A stretch of DNA of 39,621 bases from contig CALKJA010000083.1 in assembly GCA_937995865.1 (NCBI GenBank), positions 1-39,621 of the forward strand, written 5' to 3'. The translations under genes were made by a program, and so were the position numbers. Source of the stretch: an uncultured Paracoccaceae bacterium (GTDB lineage: Bacteria; Pseudomonadota; Alphaproteobacteria; Rhodobacterales; Rhodobacteraceae). The notes beneath the pieces are model-generated. The model was not told the origin of the DNA. It was given only the letters and a program-made list of their open reading frames with translations, and did not search any database. How positions within the stretch are numbered: position 1 is the first letter of the stretch; every line of letters begins with the position of its first letter. Shown in pieces: positions 6,149-15,580 of the stretch.

Positions 6149-8014
6149 CTAAAAAGACAGTTGGAAATTCATGAACCCGTCCGGACGGGGACCAAGGGCA
6201 CGGATTGAACCTTTGGCAAGGGAAGGCAAATGGCGTGCAGCGCGTGGCGTGGATGTAAAGATTGCGCTGGTTCCCGTGGGCGCAGTGAGGTTCCAACCCA
6301 ATCCTGAGTTCGGATCTGAACCAGTTCCGGCGATCTGGGCAATTTGCCCTTGCTCTTTGATATACTGCTCCACTGCCTCTGCGTAGCGCAGCCCGGATCG
6401 CCTAAAGGAGCAGGGCTCCGCGCCCTTTTGGCCTTCTTGCGTAAACCCGCCACCGCCCCGTGCACGATACGTGGTCGTGACAAGTTGAAAGGGGGCGCAC
6501 GGGTCAACCGGCGCGCCGTTATGCGACAGCCCAATTATCCGTTGTCCGGCTGCGGCGGTTAGATCGATTTGATATTTCAGCGCGGGGATGCAATCGAAAT
6601 TATAACCTGGATAGGCCTCGTTCATAAGGTTTTGCTGCCGCTGCCAAGGTAGCACGCGGTGAAAGCACAGGGCAGTGTGTTCCAACCACTCCTTGATCTG
6701 GGCTCCCGTCCTTGGCAGCACGCACAGCTTATCGTGAAAGGGGTATAGGTCCGCGATGTGGCGCGCCTGAAGGGGGCCAGCTTGGATATCTGTATAATGC
6801 GCAGCACCGCCCCGGCCGCCGCATTTAAATGGCGCAACCGCAGCAATCAGCGGCCCACCGTCCGGGTCTGCAAGCGGCGCCGCTTGGGAAATAGTTGCGT
6901 CTGACAAGAGCGACAGCGCCGAGCACGGCGCAATTTGCGCAAACCATGTCGTCAACGGTTGGGGTGTTGTTCCAATCACGGTGCGTGCCTTTTTCAGCGT
7001 CGCAATGTGTGATGGTCGCAAAATGTCTTCGACCCGGCTCTGAAGCGGGCTGCTTGGTGGGTCTGTCAAATATGGGGCGGGGATGCCGGGGTGAAGCACC
7101 GCCAGCGAGGACGCCACGCGCCACGCGCCTGCCTCATCACAGGTCAATGACAGGTCGATTTGGCCAAGATGGCTGCCCCAAAAGCCGGGCAGCACAAGCG
7201 GCGCCTCACCGGGAGGCGGGGTCCGCGGACCCTCTGGGATGATTTCATGGGTGTGGCCTGCAATCACAGCGTCAACGCCCGGAAGGCGCGCCACGGCGGC
7301 GCTGACATTTTCGTCCATTAGCTGAGGGGCGCTGCTTGTGTCTTCTGCAAATCCCGAATGGCTGAGAACAACAACAAGATCGGCCCCACCCGCTCGCATC
7401 ACTGGAACCGTTTTGGCGACGGTTTCAAGGATGTCACGGGCTTCAATTGCGCCTTTTAGCTCGGCATTTCCCCAACTCACGGTTTGCGGTGGGGCGACGC
7501 CCATTACACCAATACAGATTGGCTGTGTTTCATCGCCCAAGGATAAGTTGCGCGTGAGTAGCGCAAATGGTTGCCCAATGGGTGCGTTGGGCTGGACGCG
7601 TTTGTCGATCAAATTCGCACAGAGCACGGGCATCTGAGCCTGTGTGGACACTTGGTCGAAATGATCTAACCCAAAATCGAAGTCGTGGTTCCCAAGTGCG
7701 ATGGCGTCATACCCCAAATCTAAAAGCACATCGGGCAGCGGGTGTGTTTCGCCGGTTTTTGCAAGCGTTTCGGCCACTGGTGTTCCTTGCAGGATATCGC
7801 CATTGTCGAACAACAGCGTCTCGCCACCCATGTTACGGCAGTCAGCGCGGAGTCTTTCGATCACGGGAATCAAGCGGGTTAACCCAACAGCATCGCTTGG
7901 GGCATCCAGCCAATAGTCATAGCCCAGCAACTGCATGTGCAGATCCGTGGTTGCCAAAATGCGAAGCAACGCCGTCCGCTGAGGTTTCGAATTTTGGCTC
8001 GCAGCGAAGGCCAT
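6149..8014 (-). CDS. cpdB: 2',3'-cyclic-nucleotide 2'-phosphodiesterase/3'-nucleotidase-like protein
   Basis: Predicted 621-aa two-domain metallophosphatase of the 5'-nucleotidase/CpdB family, which hydrolyses 2',3'-cyclic nucleotides and then 3'-nucleotides. Metal ligands are seen in order: TTDLHMQ (Asp24, His26), FDNGDILQG, ALGNHDFDFG, VVLSHSG and VIAGHTHEI. The C-terminal nucleotide-binding domain has the LYPFHDKLCVLPRTGAQIKEWLE region. The start at ATG 8014 is preferred; a TTG at 8047 would add 11 residues. Neither start gives an obvious signal peptide, although E. coli CpdB is periplasmic, so location is uncertain. It is divergent from nudC. Confidence 0.9.
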   Translation of the reverse strand: MAFAASQNSKPQRTALLRILATTDLHMQLLGYDYWLDAPSDAVGLTRLIPVIERLRADCRNMGGETLLFDNGDILQGTPVAETLAKTGETHPLPDVLLDLGYDAIALGNHDFDFGLDHFDQVSTQAQMPVLCANLIDKRVQPNAPIGQPFALLTRNLSLGDETQPICIGVMGVAPPQTVSWGNAELKGAIEARDILETVAKTVPVMRAGGADLVVVLSHSGFAEDTSSAPQLMDENVSAAVARLPGVDAVIAGHTHEIIPEGPRTPPPGEAPLVLPGFWGSHLGQIDLSLTCDEAGAWRVASSLAVLHPGIPAPYLTDPPSSPLQSRVEDILRPSHIATLKKARTVIGTTPQPLTTWFAQIAPCSALSLLSDATISQAAPLADPDGGPLIAAVAPFKCGGRGGAAHYTDIQAGPLQARHIADLYPFHDKLCVLPRTGAQIKEWLEHTALCFHRVLPWQRQQNLMNEAYPGYNFDCIPALKYQIDLTAAAGQRIIGLSHNGAPVDPCAPFQLVTTTYRARGGGGFTQEGQKGAEPCSFRRSGLRYAEAVEQYIKEQGQIAQIAGTGSDPNSGLGWNLTAPTGTSAIFTSTPRAARHLPSLAKGSIRALGPRPDGFMNFQLSF

Positions 8015-8192
8015 TTGGCAACCATTCCAATTCTTTTCGTGATGCAACCTAAGCGGGAATATGCAGGAATGTCAGCCCCTTATCTTGCGGTTTCCGCAAG
8101 TTTTTCGATTTGCGGGCGCCGGGGTTTGCTTGCCGTGGACGCCCCGCCGTGGCAAATCCGGATCGCACCAGCACAGAGAGAGAGGAGACTCC

Positions 8193-9134
8193 ATGCGCCA
8201 TGCAGAGACAGTGACGTTCGGGGGGGCTGCGCTGGACCGTGCAGCGGAGTTGCGAGGGGAACCGATCCTCCTGCAAGGTGAGGCGATCGTTTTGTGGCGG
8301 GGGAAACCTGCAGTTTTGGAAGACGGGGGCGCGCTGTTAAGGATCTCGCGTGATCACGAGATTGCTTCGATTTGCCCGCCGCCAATCCTGCTTGGGCGCA
8401 ACGATGACGGTTCGGTGATTGAAGCGTTAGATTTGTCGGCTTGGGAGCCAGAGGGGCAAGATGCCGCCGAGCTCTTCACTTTTCTGGATCCATCGTTGCA
8501 AGCGCACCCTGCATTACCCGGTGCGGTTTTTGCAGAGTTGCGCGGCATCATGGTCCAGCTTAGCCCGCGCGATGCGGAACTTGCTGCTACAGCACGTGGG
8601 CTAATGGAATGGCATCGAGCTCATGGGTTTTGCGCAAATTGTGGTGCGAAATCTGAACCGGCACAGCGTGGCTGGCAACGCGATTGCCCGGCCTGTGGGC
8701 GCCATCACTTCCCGCGCACGGACCCTGTGGTCATCATGCTTGTCCTGCGCGGCAATTCTGTTTTGCTGGGCCGGTCGCCCGGTTGGCCTGAGGGGATGTT
8801 TTCACTCCTTGCTGGCTTTGTGGAACCGGGTGAGACGCTAGAAGCCGCCGTCCGGCGCGAAGTTTTTGAAGAGGCGGGCATCAAGATTGGAGCGGTCGAT
8901 TATCTCGCCTCTCAACCGTGGCCGTTTCCCGCATCACTGATGTTCGGGTGCAGTGCAGAAGCCGTAAGTGATGAAATTACAATCGACCCGAATGAGATTG
9001 AATCGGCGCGTTGGGTCACGCGTGAAGACATGGTTGAGGCTATGGCAGGGCGGCATCCGGAAATCAAAGCAGCAAGAAAAGGGGCAATCGCGCATTTTCT
9101 TCTGGAAAATTGGCTGGCCGACACGCTCGATTAA
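8193..9134 (+). CDS. nudC: NAD+ diphosphatase NudC (NADH pyrophosphatase / deNADding enzyme)
   Basis: Predicted 313-aa Nudix hydrolase that splits NAD(H) into NMN(H) and AMP and, in E. coli, removes NAD caps from RNA. Start at ATG 8193 after GAGGAG with about 5-base spacing. An N-terminal NudC domain is followed by a zinc ribbon (Cys147, Cys150, Cys165, Cys168), then the Nudix domain with box GFVEPGETLEAAVRREVFEE (about 208-227) and the NudC-specific SQPWPFPAS motif (240-248). Length is somewhat greater than E. coli NudC (257 aa) because of the longer N-terminal domain, as usual in alphaproteobacteria. It is transcribed away from cpdB and upstream of an SRPBCC gene. Confidence 0.95.
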   Translation: MRHAETVTFGGAALDRAAELRGEPILLQGEAIVLWRGKPAVLEDGGALLRISRDHEIASICPPPILLGRNDDGSVIEALDLSAWEPEGQDAAELFTFLDPSLQAHPALPGAVFAELRGIMVQLSPRDAELAATARGLMEWHRAHGFCANCGAKSEPAQRGWQRDCPACGRHHFPRTDPVVIMLVLRGNSVLLGRSPGWPEGMFSLLAGFVEPGETLEAAVRREVFEEAGIKIGAVDYLASQPWPFPASLMFGCSAEAVSDEITIDPNEIESARWVTREDMVEAMAGRHPEIKAARKGAIAHFLLENWLADTLD

Positions 9135-9221
9135 CCCTAAATGTTGTAGAATAAGTCAAAAAGGCGCGTGGGTGCGGCGACATGATGTGTTATGATGCCC
9201 GAAATTTGAATGAGGCCGGCA

Positions 9222-9716
9222 ATGAAATTTTCGACGCGCGAGGACATGGATCTCCCAATTGAGGTTGTGTTTGAGGGAATTTCAAATTTCAAAAGCTTTG
9301 AACGCAAGGCGTTGCGGCGTGGGGCTGAAGTCAACCGTACAGATCCAGAAGCCGGGCAAGGGCTTGGCACGGTTTGGGAGCTGAGTTTTCAATTTCGCGG
9401 CAAAAAGCGTGAAACAATAGCCGAAGTCAGCCGCTTCGACGTTCCTGAACACCTTGCAGTGACATACAAGAGTGGCGGCATGATTGGTGCGGTGAATGTG
9501 TCGCTCGTTTCTTTGTCCAAACAGAAAACGCGCATGATGGTGGCGCTTGAGCTAGCGCCGACCAACCTGTCTTCTCGACTTTTGGTGCAGTCGCTCAAGC
9601 TGGCAAAAGGATCGCTGACAAAACGGTTCAAAGGCGCGGTGAATGACTTCGCAACAACCCTAGAGCGTGACCGGGGCCAACCAAAGATGCGCCCCGGCAA
9701 AGTGGCCGCCAGTTAG
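9222..9716 (+). CDS. SRPBCC family protein
   Basis: Predicted 164-aa protein of the START/SRPBCC fold, small beta-barrel proteins with a hydrophobic cavity for lipids or other ligands. The start MKFSTREDMDLPIEVVFEGI at 9222 follows GAGG with 6-7-base spacing and begins with the family's first strand and helix; an ATG at 9210 would add four residues. The pattern of strands (ETIAEVSRF, LAVTYKSG, TRMMVALELAP) and a long C-terminal helix fits the fold. No catalytic residues are expected and no ligand can be named. It lies 87 bases downstream of nudC and its stop overlaps the convergent pheA stop by 4 bases. Confidence 0.8.
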   Translation: MKFSTREDMDLPIEVVFEGISNFKSFERKALRRGAEVNRTDPEAGQGLGTVWELSFQFRGKKRETIAEVSRFDVPEHLAVTYKSGGMIGAVNVSLVSLSKQKTRMMVALELAPTNLSSRLLVQSLKLAKGSLTKRFKGAVNDFATTLERDRGQPKMRPGKVAAS

Positions 9717-10546
9717 CGTATGCGCCGCTTGTCGGCAGGGTAGGTGCCCAATACCTTTAGGTAATCCGTAAAAAAGGCCAGCTCTTCGAGAGCCAACTTA
9801 AGGTTCGGATCGCGTGGGTGACCTTCAACATCGGCATAGAACTGCGTCGCGGTGAAATGCCCACCCACCATATAGCTTTCCAGCTTTGTCATGTTGATTC
9901 CATTGGTCGCGAAACCGCCCATCGCCTTGTAAAGCGCGGCTGGGATGTTGCGCACTTGAAAGACAAACGTTGTGATCATTGTGTCTGCCCGGTTTGTCAT
10001 ATCGGCATACGGCGCCATCAGCAGGAACCGCGTGGTATTGTTCGCTTCGTTTTCAATTCTCTCGGCAAGTGTGTCCAGCTCATAGATCTCACCCGCGAGG
10101 CGGCTGGCCAGGGCGGCTTTGGTCTTGTGACCCTGCTTCGCCACATCGGCCGCGGCACGCGCGTTGTCGGTTGAGACACGCGGCTTTATGTCATGCGCTT
10201 TCAAGAAGTCCGAGCATTGAGGCAGAATCACAAGGTGCCCATGCGCTTCCTCGATATCTTCAAGCTGCGCACCAGGCACACCAAGAAGCGAAATTTCCAC
10301 CCTCACAAAGGTTTCAGCGATAATGTGAAGCCCGCTGGCAGGAAGCAAGCGATGGATATCGGCCACGCGGCCATAGGTTGTATTTTCCACTGGCACGACC
10401 GCCAATTCCGCCGCGCCTTCGTTCACCGCAGTCATGACACTTTCAAATGTATCGCAGGGCAAAGGCGTGTGATCGGGACGCAAGCTAAGGCAAGCTTCGT
10501 GCCCATAGGCGCCAAGTTCCCCCTGAAAGGCGATGTGTTTTGCCAT
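9713..10546 (-). CDS. pheA: Prephenate dehydratase
   Basis: Predicted 277-aa monofunctional prephenate dehydratase, converting prephenate to phenylpyruvate in phenylalanine synthesis. ATG 10546 follows AGGAG about 9 bases upstream. The catalytic domain starts IAFQGELGAYGHEACL and has the family TRF motif at 172-174. The C-terminal ACT domain (about 190-275) normally carries GALV and ESRP motifs for phenylalanine feedback; here the aligned segments are AALY (203-206) and ESYM (223-226). That form may be usual in this group, but effector binding cannot be assumed. Convergent with the SRPBCC gene, divergent from the cytochrome gene. Confidence 0.95.
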   Translation of the reverse strand: MAKHIAFQGELGAYGHEACLSLRPDHTPLPCDTFESVMTAVNEGAAELAVVPVENTTYGRVADIHRLLPASGLHIIAETFVRVEISLLGVPGAQLEDIEEAHGHLVILPQCSDFLKAHDIKPRVSTDNARAAADVAKQGHKTKAALASRLAGEIYELDTLAERIENEANNTTRFLLMAPYADMTNRADTMITTFVFQVRNIPAALYKAMGGFATNGINMTKLESYMVGGHFTATQFYADVEGHPRDPNLKLALEELAFFTDYLKVLGTYPADKRRIR

Positions 10547-10674
10547 GAAACGTGCTCCTTTTGACGCTGCCACTTCGTGAGGCAGGGCGTTTGGTCGCGG
10601 CCTTACACCTTGCAGAGCGTGTCGGGAAGGGATTAGACCCCGACCAACATTTGTATACGACGGGACGCGACACG

Positions 10675-11184
10675 ATGGACACGATGTTAGCCACGAAAAT
10701 CACAGCCGCCTTGTGCACCGCGATGCTGGTCTATCTTTTGGGCAGCTGGGCTGCGGATGAAATGTATTCGATGGGTCACCACGGTGATGACCATCATCAG
10801 GCCTATTCCATTGAGGTTGAAAGCAACGACGAAGCAGACGTCGCCGAAGGTCCGACCTTTGAAGAGCTTTATGCCACCGCAGACGTTGGCAAGGGCGAGC
10901 GTGTGTTCGGCAAATGCCGTGCGTGCCACAAGCTTGAGCAAGGTGCGAACGGGACTGGCCCTTATCTTTATGGTCTTGTTGGCCGCGATGTGGCTGCGGC
11001 CGAAGGCTATGGCTTTTCTGGTTCGCTTGTTGCGGTTGCCGATGTGTGGACCCCTGAGAACCTAGACGGGTTCCTTGAAAGCCCTCGCTCTTACGCGCCG
11101 GGCACATCGATGGGTTTTGCTGGTCTGCCAAAGGCCGAAGACCGGGCAAACCTGATTGCCTATTTGGCCACGATTGGCGGCTGA
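10675..11184 (+). CDS. Membrane-anchored class I cytochrome c (c552/CycM type)
   Basis: Predicted 169-aa electron carrier. An uncleaved N-terminal membrane helix (about residues 7-26) anchors it in the inner membrane, then a His/Asp-rich stretch (GHHGDDHH, 34-41) and an acidic linker lead to a periplasmic haem domain. Haem is attached at CRACH (Cys81, Cys84, His85) and Met146 in GTSMGFAG is the likely sixth ligand. The layout resembles CycM of Paracoccus and CycY of Rhodobacter, which pass electrons from the bc1 complex to terminal oxidases. The start at 10675 is chosen because it precedes the membrane helix; no strong ribosome site is seen. It has its own strong terminator. Confidence 0.9.
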   Translation: MDTMLATKITAALCTAMLVYLLGSWAADEMYSMGHHGDDHHQAYSIEVESNDEADVAEGPTFEELYATADVGKGERVFGKCRACHKLEQGANGTGPYLYGLVGRDVAAAEGYGFSGSLVAVADVWTPENLDGFLESPRSYAPGTSMGFAGLPKAEDRANLIAYLATIGG

Positions 11185-11206
11185 TCCAAATAAACGACCC
11201 GATCAG

Positions 11207-11240
11207 AGGCGGCAGCATGCAAGTGCTTGCCGCCTTTTTT
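11207..11240 (+). terminator. Strong intrinsic terminator after the cytochrome c gene
   Basis: AGGCGGCA (11207-11214) pairs perfectly with TGCCGCCT (11228-11235), followed by a run of T to 11240. It lies 22 bases past the stop codon. Confidence 0.9.
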
Positions 11241-11317
11241 GTATCCGCCGACATGCCGAGTTTGGGTGGGGATCATAACAAACCGGTCAATTTACAGTCA
11301 GCTAGGGCAATCAGCCA

Positions 11318-11347
11318 TTGAATGTTCGACATCTGAGAAATTACGTT
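11318..11347 (+). promoter_or_regulatory. Possible promoter of the yej operon
   Basis: TTGAAT (11318-11323), an 18-base spacer and TACGTT (11342-11347) lie about 50 bases before the yejA start codon. The match to the housekeeping consensus is moderate. Confidence 0.3.
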
Positions 11348-11395
11348 ATTTTGTGTCACGAGCCATTGTTGAAACAAAAAGAGGTTAGCCATCCC

Positions 11396-13321
11396 ATGCG
11401 CAATCAGGATCGCTTAAAGCAAAGCCGGGCCATTGCGGCCTCTCAAGAACACGCACAAACCGCGTGGAAATGGGCGCTGGGTGGCGCAGTTGGTCTCAGT
11501 TTGATTGCAGCGGGATCCCTGGTACGGGCAGAAAGCCACGAGGTCACCACGGTGTCCCACGGCTACAGCTTCTTTGGTGATCTCAAATATGGACCGGATT
11601 TCGAGCATCTCAACTATGTAAACCCGGACGCCCCAAAGGGCGGCGAGATCAGCATTGCGACCCGCGGCACGTTTGACAGCTTCAACCCCTACACGCTCAA
11701 GGGCAACAATGCCGCTCTGTCCAATATCGGAGATGAGGATATCATCACCTCCTTTGCGGACGATCCTACGGCGATCTACTGCTTTTTGTGCGAAACGATG
11801 GAATACCCCGAAGATCTAAGCTGGGTGCGCTTTCATCTGCGCCCAGAGGTCAAATTCTCGGACGGGACACCAATGGTTGCGCAGGACGTAGAGTTCGCGT
11901 TTAACGAATTCATGGCGAACGGGCTTGCAAGCTTCCGCAATGCATTTGGCAGCTTTATCGACAGCGTCGAAGTGATCGACGATCACACGATCCAGTACAA
12001 TTTCAACGCTGATAGCCCTGCGCGGGATCGGATTGGGCTGGCGGGCATCATTGGGCCCTTGCACCGCGGGTGGTACGCTGAAAACGAAACGACCATCGGA
12101 GACACCCGCAACGAGCCGCATCCCGGCACCGGGCCTTACGTGTTGGAAAGCTTCGATTACTCACGCAATCTCGTTTATGCGCGCAATCCCGATTACTGGG
12201 GCAATGATCTGAATATCAGCCAAGGGCGCAACAATTTCGATCGCATCCGTGTGGAATATTTTGGGGATGCAACAGCCGCCCTCGAGGCATTTAAGGCGGG
12301 CGTCTATTCGTTCCGGGTTGAGAATACGTCGCGGATTTGGGCAACGGGGTATGATTTCCCGGCCATCGAAGACGGGTTTGTAAAGCGCGAGGAGTTGGAT
12401 GACGGCTCGCTTGGGCGCATGCAATCCTTCATCTTCAACCTGCGCCGGGAAAAGTTCCAAGACATTCGCGTGCGCGAAGCCGTACGGCTGATGTTCAACT
12501 TCAATTGGTCCAACGAATCCCTGTTTTTCGGCCTATATGAACGGCCCAGCTCCTTTTGGGAGTTCTCGGAGAACGCAAGCTCGGGCCTCCCAAGCGAGGG
12601 CGAATTGGCGCTCCTACAGCCGCTTGTCGATGAAGGTCTTTTGGATGCGTCTATCTTAACCGAAGAGGCCGTCTTGGCGCCAACCTCTGGGGCGCGTCAG
12701 TTGGATCGTGGCAATGCGCGCGCCGCTCAGGCGTTGTTGGACGAAGCGGGTTGGTTGGTGAATGACAGCACCGGCTTCCGGGAGAAAGACGGCGTGCCGC
12801 TCACCATTGGGTTTCTTGAAAGTTCACCGTCGTTTGACCGGGTGATCAACCCTTATGTCGAAAACCTGCGCGCCATCGGGATCGATGCCAAGCTTGAGCG
12901 CGTGGACCCCGCGCAAGAAACTGAACGCTCGCGTAGCTTTGATTTTGATATGACAACGATGGGCTTTTCGTTGGGTTATGAGCCATCGACCGGTTTGCAA
13001 CAGTGGTTCAACTCCGACCTGCGCGATGACACGTCCCGCAACCTTGCCGGTGTTGCGGATCCCGCAATCGATTCTCTTGTGGATACGGTCGTTGCGGCAG
13101 AGACCACCGAAGATCTGGTGGTTTCGGTCAAGGCATTGGACCGCGCGTTGCGGGCCCTGAAGTTCAACGTCCCGCAATGGCAGAACACGAAGCACTGGGT
13201 CGCGTATTGGGATCAGTATGATTACCCCAAACCGCTGCCTCCACTGGCGCTCGGCCATCTGGATTTCTGGTGGTATGATGCGGACAAGGCGCAAGCCCTT
13301 AAAGACGCAGGCGCGCTTTAA
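11396..13321 (+). CDS. yejA: Oligopeptide ABC transporter substrate-binding protein YejA
   Basis: Predicted 641-aa periplasmic solute-binding protein of the SBP_bac_5 family. ATG 11396 is preceded by GAGG about 11 bases upstream. The signal peptide is unusual in its long, polar n-region (about 27 residues) before the hydrophobic core WALGGAVGLSLIAAGSLV, with likely cleavage after RA (about residue 43). The mature start HGYSFFGDLKYGPDFEHLNYVNPDAPKGG is characteristic of YejA. It is the first gene of yejABEF and has a 6-base gap to yejB. YejABEF takes up microcin C and peptides in enterobacteria; in Agrobacterium the YejBEF core imports muropeptides for cell-wall recycling. Which applies here cannot be told from sequence. 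Confidence 0.93.
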   Translation: MRNQDRLKQSRAIAASQEHAQTAWKWALGGAVGLSLIAAGSLVRAESHEVTTVSHGYSFFGDLKYGPDFEHLNYVNPDAPKGGEISIATRGTFDSFNPYTLKGNNAALSNIGDEDIITSFADDPTAIYCFLCETMEYPEDLSWVRFHLRPEVKFSDGTPMVAQDVEFAFNEFMANGLASFRNAFGSFIDSVEVIDDHTIQYNFNADSPARDRIGLAGIIGPLHRGWYAENETTIGDTRNEPHPGTGPYVLESFDYSRNLVYARNPDYWGNDLNISQGRNNFDRIRVEYFGDATAALEAFKAGVYSFRVENTSRIWATGYDFPAIEDGFVKREELDDGSLGRMQSFIFNLRREKFQDIRVREAVRLMFNFNWSNESLFFGLYERPSSFWEFSENASSGLPSEGELALLQPLVDEGLLDASILTEEAVLAPTSGARQLDRGNARAAQALLDEAGWLVNDSTGFREKDGVPLTIGFLESSPSFDRVINPYVENLRAIGIDAKLERVDPAQETERSRSFDFDMTTMGFSLGYEPSTGLQQWFNSDLRDDTSRNLAGVADPAIDSLVDTVVAAETTEDLVVSVKALDRALRALKFNVPQWQNTKHWVAYWDQYDYPKPLPPLALGHLDFWWYDADKAQALKDAGAL

Positions 13322-13327
13322 CCGCTT

Positions 13328-14401
13328 ATGTCAGCCTATATCCTCAGACGTCTTTTGCTGGTAATCCCGACTCTGTTCGGGGTGATGCTGATCAACTTTG
13401 CCTTGGTGCAATTCGTACCGGGCGGTCCCGTTGAACAGGTGCTTGCCCAGTTAGAGGGCGAAGGTGATGTGCTAGCCGGGTTCACAGGCAATGACGATCC
13501 GATCGATGCAGGCCAAGAAAGCGAATACGCCGGTTCCCGCGGACTGCCACAGGAGTATATCGACGAGCTGGAACGCGAGTTTGGGCTGGATAAGCCGCCT
13601 TTTGAGCGCTTCGTCCTGATGATGGGCAATTACCTGCGTCTTGATTTCGGCGAAAGCTATTTTCGCGATATCTCAGTGGTGGATCTGGTGCTGGAAAAGA
13701 TGCCAGTCTCAATCTCTTTGGGGCTTTGGTCGGTCCTGCTGATTTATTTGGTGTCGATTCCGCTGGGCATCAAAAAGGCAGTCAAAGACGGCACGCCTTT
13801 TGACACTTGGACCTCAGGCGCGATCATCATCGGCTATGCGATCCCGGGCTTCCTGTTTGCGGTGCTGTTGATCGTTCTGTTCGCCGGTGGCTCCTATTGG
13901 CAGATCTTCCCGCTCCGAGGGCTAACGTCGGATAATTGGGAGGACATGGGCGCGCTGGCCAAAGTGGGGGATTACTTCTGGCACATCACGCTGCCGGTTA
14001 TCGCCTCGTCGATCTCGGGCTTTGCCACGCTAACACTTTTGACCAAGAATTCGTTTTTGGATGAGATCAACAAGCAATATGTGATCACCGCCAAAGCCAA
14101 GGGCCTGAGCGAGCGTAAAGTGCTGTATGGTCATGTGTTCCGCAACGCGATGCTTATTGTGATTTCGGGCTTTCCGGCGCTGTTTATCGGGATCTTCTTT
14201 GGCGCGTCCCTGATTATTGAGACGCTGTTTTCGCTTGATGGTCTTGGGCGGCTTGGGTTTGAGGCCGCGCTTGAGCGTGACTACCCGGTGATTTTCGGTA
14301 CGCTCTTTGCCTTTGGGCTTGTTGGTCTCGTTGTCGGTATCGTTTCGGACCTGATGTATGTGCTTGTCGACCCTCGCATCGATTTCGAGCGGAGGGGCTA
14401 G
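13328..14401 (+). CDS. yejB: ABC transporter permease YejB
   Basis: Predicted 357-aa inner-membrane permease of the binding-protein-dependent transport family. It begins [22 protein letters not shown] (first membrane helix), followed by a long periplasmic loop (about 30-115) and five further helices. The ABC-contact EAA-type loop is near [20 protein letters not shown] (about 258-277). Length and the N-terminal PGGPVEQ segment match YejB. Second gene of the operon, 6 bases after yejA and 3 bases before yejE. Confidence 0.95.
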   Translation: MSAYILRRLLLVIPTLFGVMLINFALVQFVPGGPVEQVLAQLEGEGDVLAGFTGNDDPIDAGQESEYAGSRGLPQEYIDELEREFGLDKPPFERFVLMMGNYLRLDFGESYFRDISVVDLVLEKMPVSISLGLWSVLLIYLVSIPLGIKKAVKDGTPFDTWTSGAIIIGYAIPGFLFAVLLIVLFAGGSYWQIFPLRGLTSDNWEDMGALAKVGDYFWHITLPVIASSISGFATLTLLTKNSFLDEINKQYVITAKAKGLSERKVLYGHVFRNAMLIVISGFPALFIGIFFGASLIIETLFSLDGLGRLGFEAALERDYPVIFGTLFAFGLVGLVVGIVSDLMYVLVDPRIDFERRG

Positions 14402-14404
14402 AGC

Positions 14405-15580
14405 ATGTCACCCATCAACAAACGCCGCTGGCAGAACTTTCGCGGAAATCGGCGGGCGTACTGGTCTCTTTTGATTTTTCTCGTTCTGTTTGGCTTGTCG
14501 CTTTGTGCGGAGTTTCTGGCCAATAACAAACCGATCATGGTGAACTACCGCGGCGATATCCGTATGCCGGTCTTTTCCTTTTATTCTGAAAAATCCTATG
14601 GCGGGGATTTCGCGACCGAGGCGGTCTACAAAGACCCTGAGGTTGCCTGCCTGATCCTTTCGGGCGGCGTGGCGGATGATTGCTTTGACGATCCCGACGG
14701 GACGCTTGAGTTAATCGAAGCCGGGGCTTACGAGCACCCGGATTTCCAGAAAGGCTGGGCGATCTGGCCCCCGATCCGTAACTCTTACAACAATTCCGTG
14801 GACCGCCCCGGCGCGGCACCGCTGCCGCCCTCGTCTGAGAATTGGTTGGGCACGGATGATACCAAGCGCGATGTGATGGCGCGGGTGATCTATGGCTTCC
14901 GATTGTCGATCGTCTTTACTCTGATCGTGACCTCTGTCGCCTCTGTCATTGGGGTGATCGCAGGTGCGGTGCAGGGGTATTTCGGGGGCTGGGTAGATCT
15001 GGGTTTTCAGCGCTTCCTTGAGATATTCTCGGCTGTGCCGTCGCTATATATCATCATTATTCTCTTCGCGATTTTGGGGCGAAGTTTCTGGCTGCTTGTC
15101 GCATTGAGTATCTTCTTTGGGTGGCCCGCACTGACGGGCGTTGTGCGCGCCGAATTCTTGCGGGCGCGCAACCTTGAATACGTCCGTGCGGCACAGTCTT
15201 TGGGGGTCAGTAACTGGACGATCATGTTCCGGCATATGCTGCCCAATGCAATGGTCGCGACGCTGACCATGCTGCCCTTTATCGTGACGGGTACGATTGG
15301 CGCCTTGGCCTCGCTTGATTTTCTGGGTTTCGGGCTGCCGTCTTCTGCGCCTTCCCTTGGCGAGTTGACGTTGCAGGCCAAGCAAAACCTGCAAGCGCCG
15401 TGGCTTGGTTTTACAGCCTTCTTTACCTTCGCAATCATGCTGTCGCTTTTGGTGTTCATCTTTGAAGGCGTCCGCGATGCATTTGATCCGCGTAAAGTGT
15501 TTGTGCCGGGTGGCGCGGTAACGGAGGCCGCTGAGCAAGAAGATCAAACAGCAGCCACCACGGCCGGGGGCAGGGCATGA
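14405..15580 (+). CDS. yejE: ABC transporter permease YejE
   Basis: Predicted 391-aa partner permease. It starts SPINKRRWQNFRGNRRAYWSLL (OppC_N-type cytoplasmic segment and first helix). A large periplasmic loop (about 40-145) includes PPSSENWLGTDDTKRDVMAR, then five helices with the EAA loop VRAAQSLGVSNWTIMFRHML (about 259-278). The tail is hydrophilic. Its last four bases overlap the start of yejF (ATGA), consistent with coupled translation. Confidence 0.95.
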   Translation: MSPINKRRWQNFRGNRRAYWSLLIFLVLFGLSLCAEFLANNKPIMVNYRGDIRMPVFSFYSEKSYGGDFATEAVYKDPEVACLILSGGVADDCFDDPDGTLELIEAGAYEHPDFQKGWAIWPPIRNSYNNSVDRPGAAPLPPSSENWLGTDDTKRDVMARVIYGFRLSIVFTLIVTSVASVIGVIAGAVQGYFGGWVDLGFQRFLEIFSAVPSLYIIIILFAILGRSFWLLVALSIFFGWPALTGVVRAEFLRARNLEYVRAAQSLGVSNWTIMFRHMLPNAMVATLTMLPFIVTGTIGALASLDFLGFGLPSSAPSLGELTLQAKQNLQAPWLGFTAFFTFAIMLSLLVFIFEGVRDAFDPRKVFVPGGAVTEAAEQEDQTAATTAGGRA

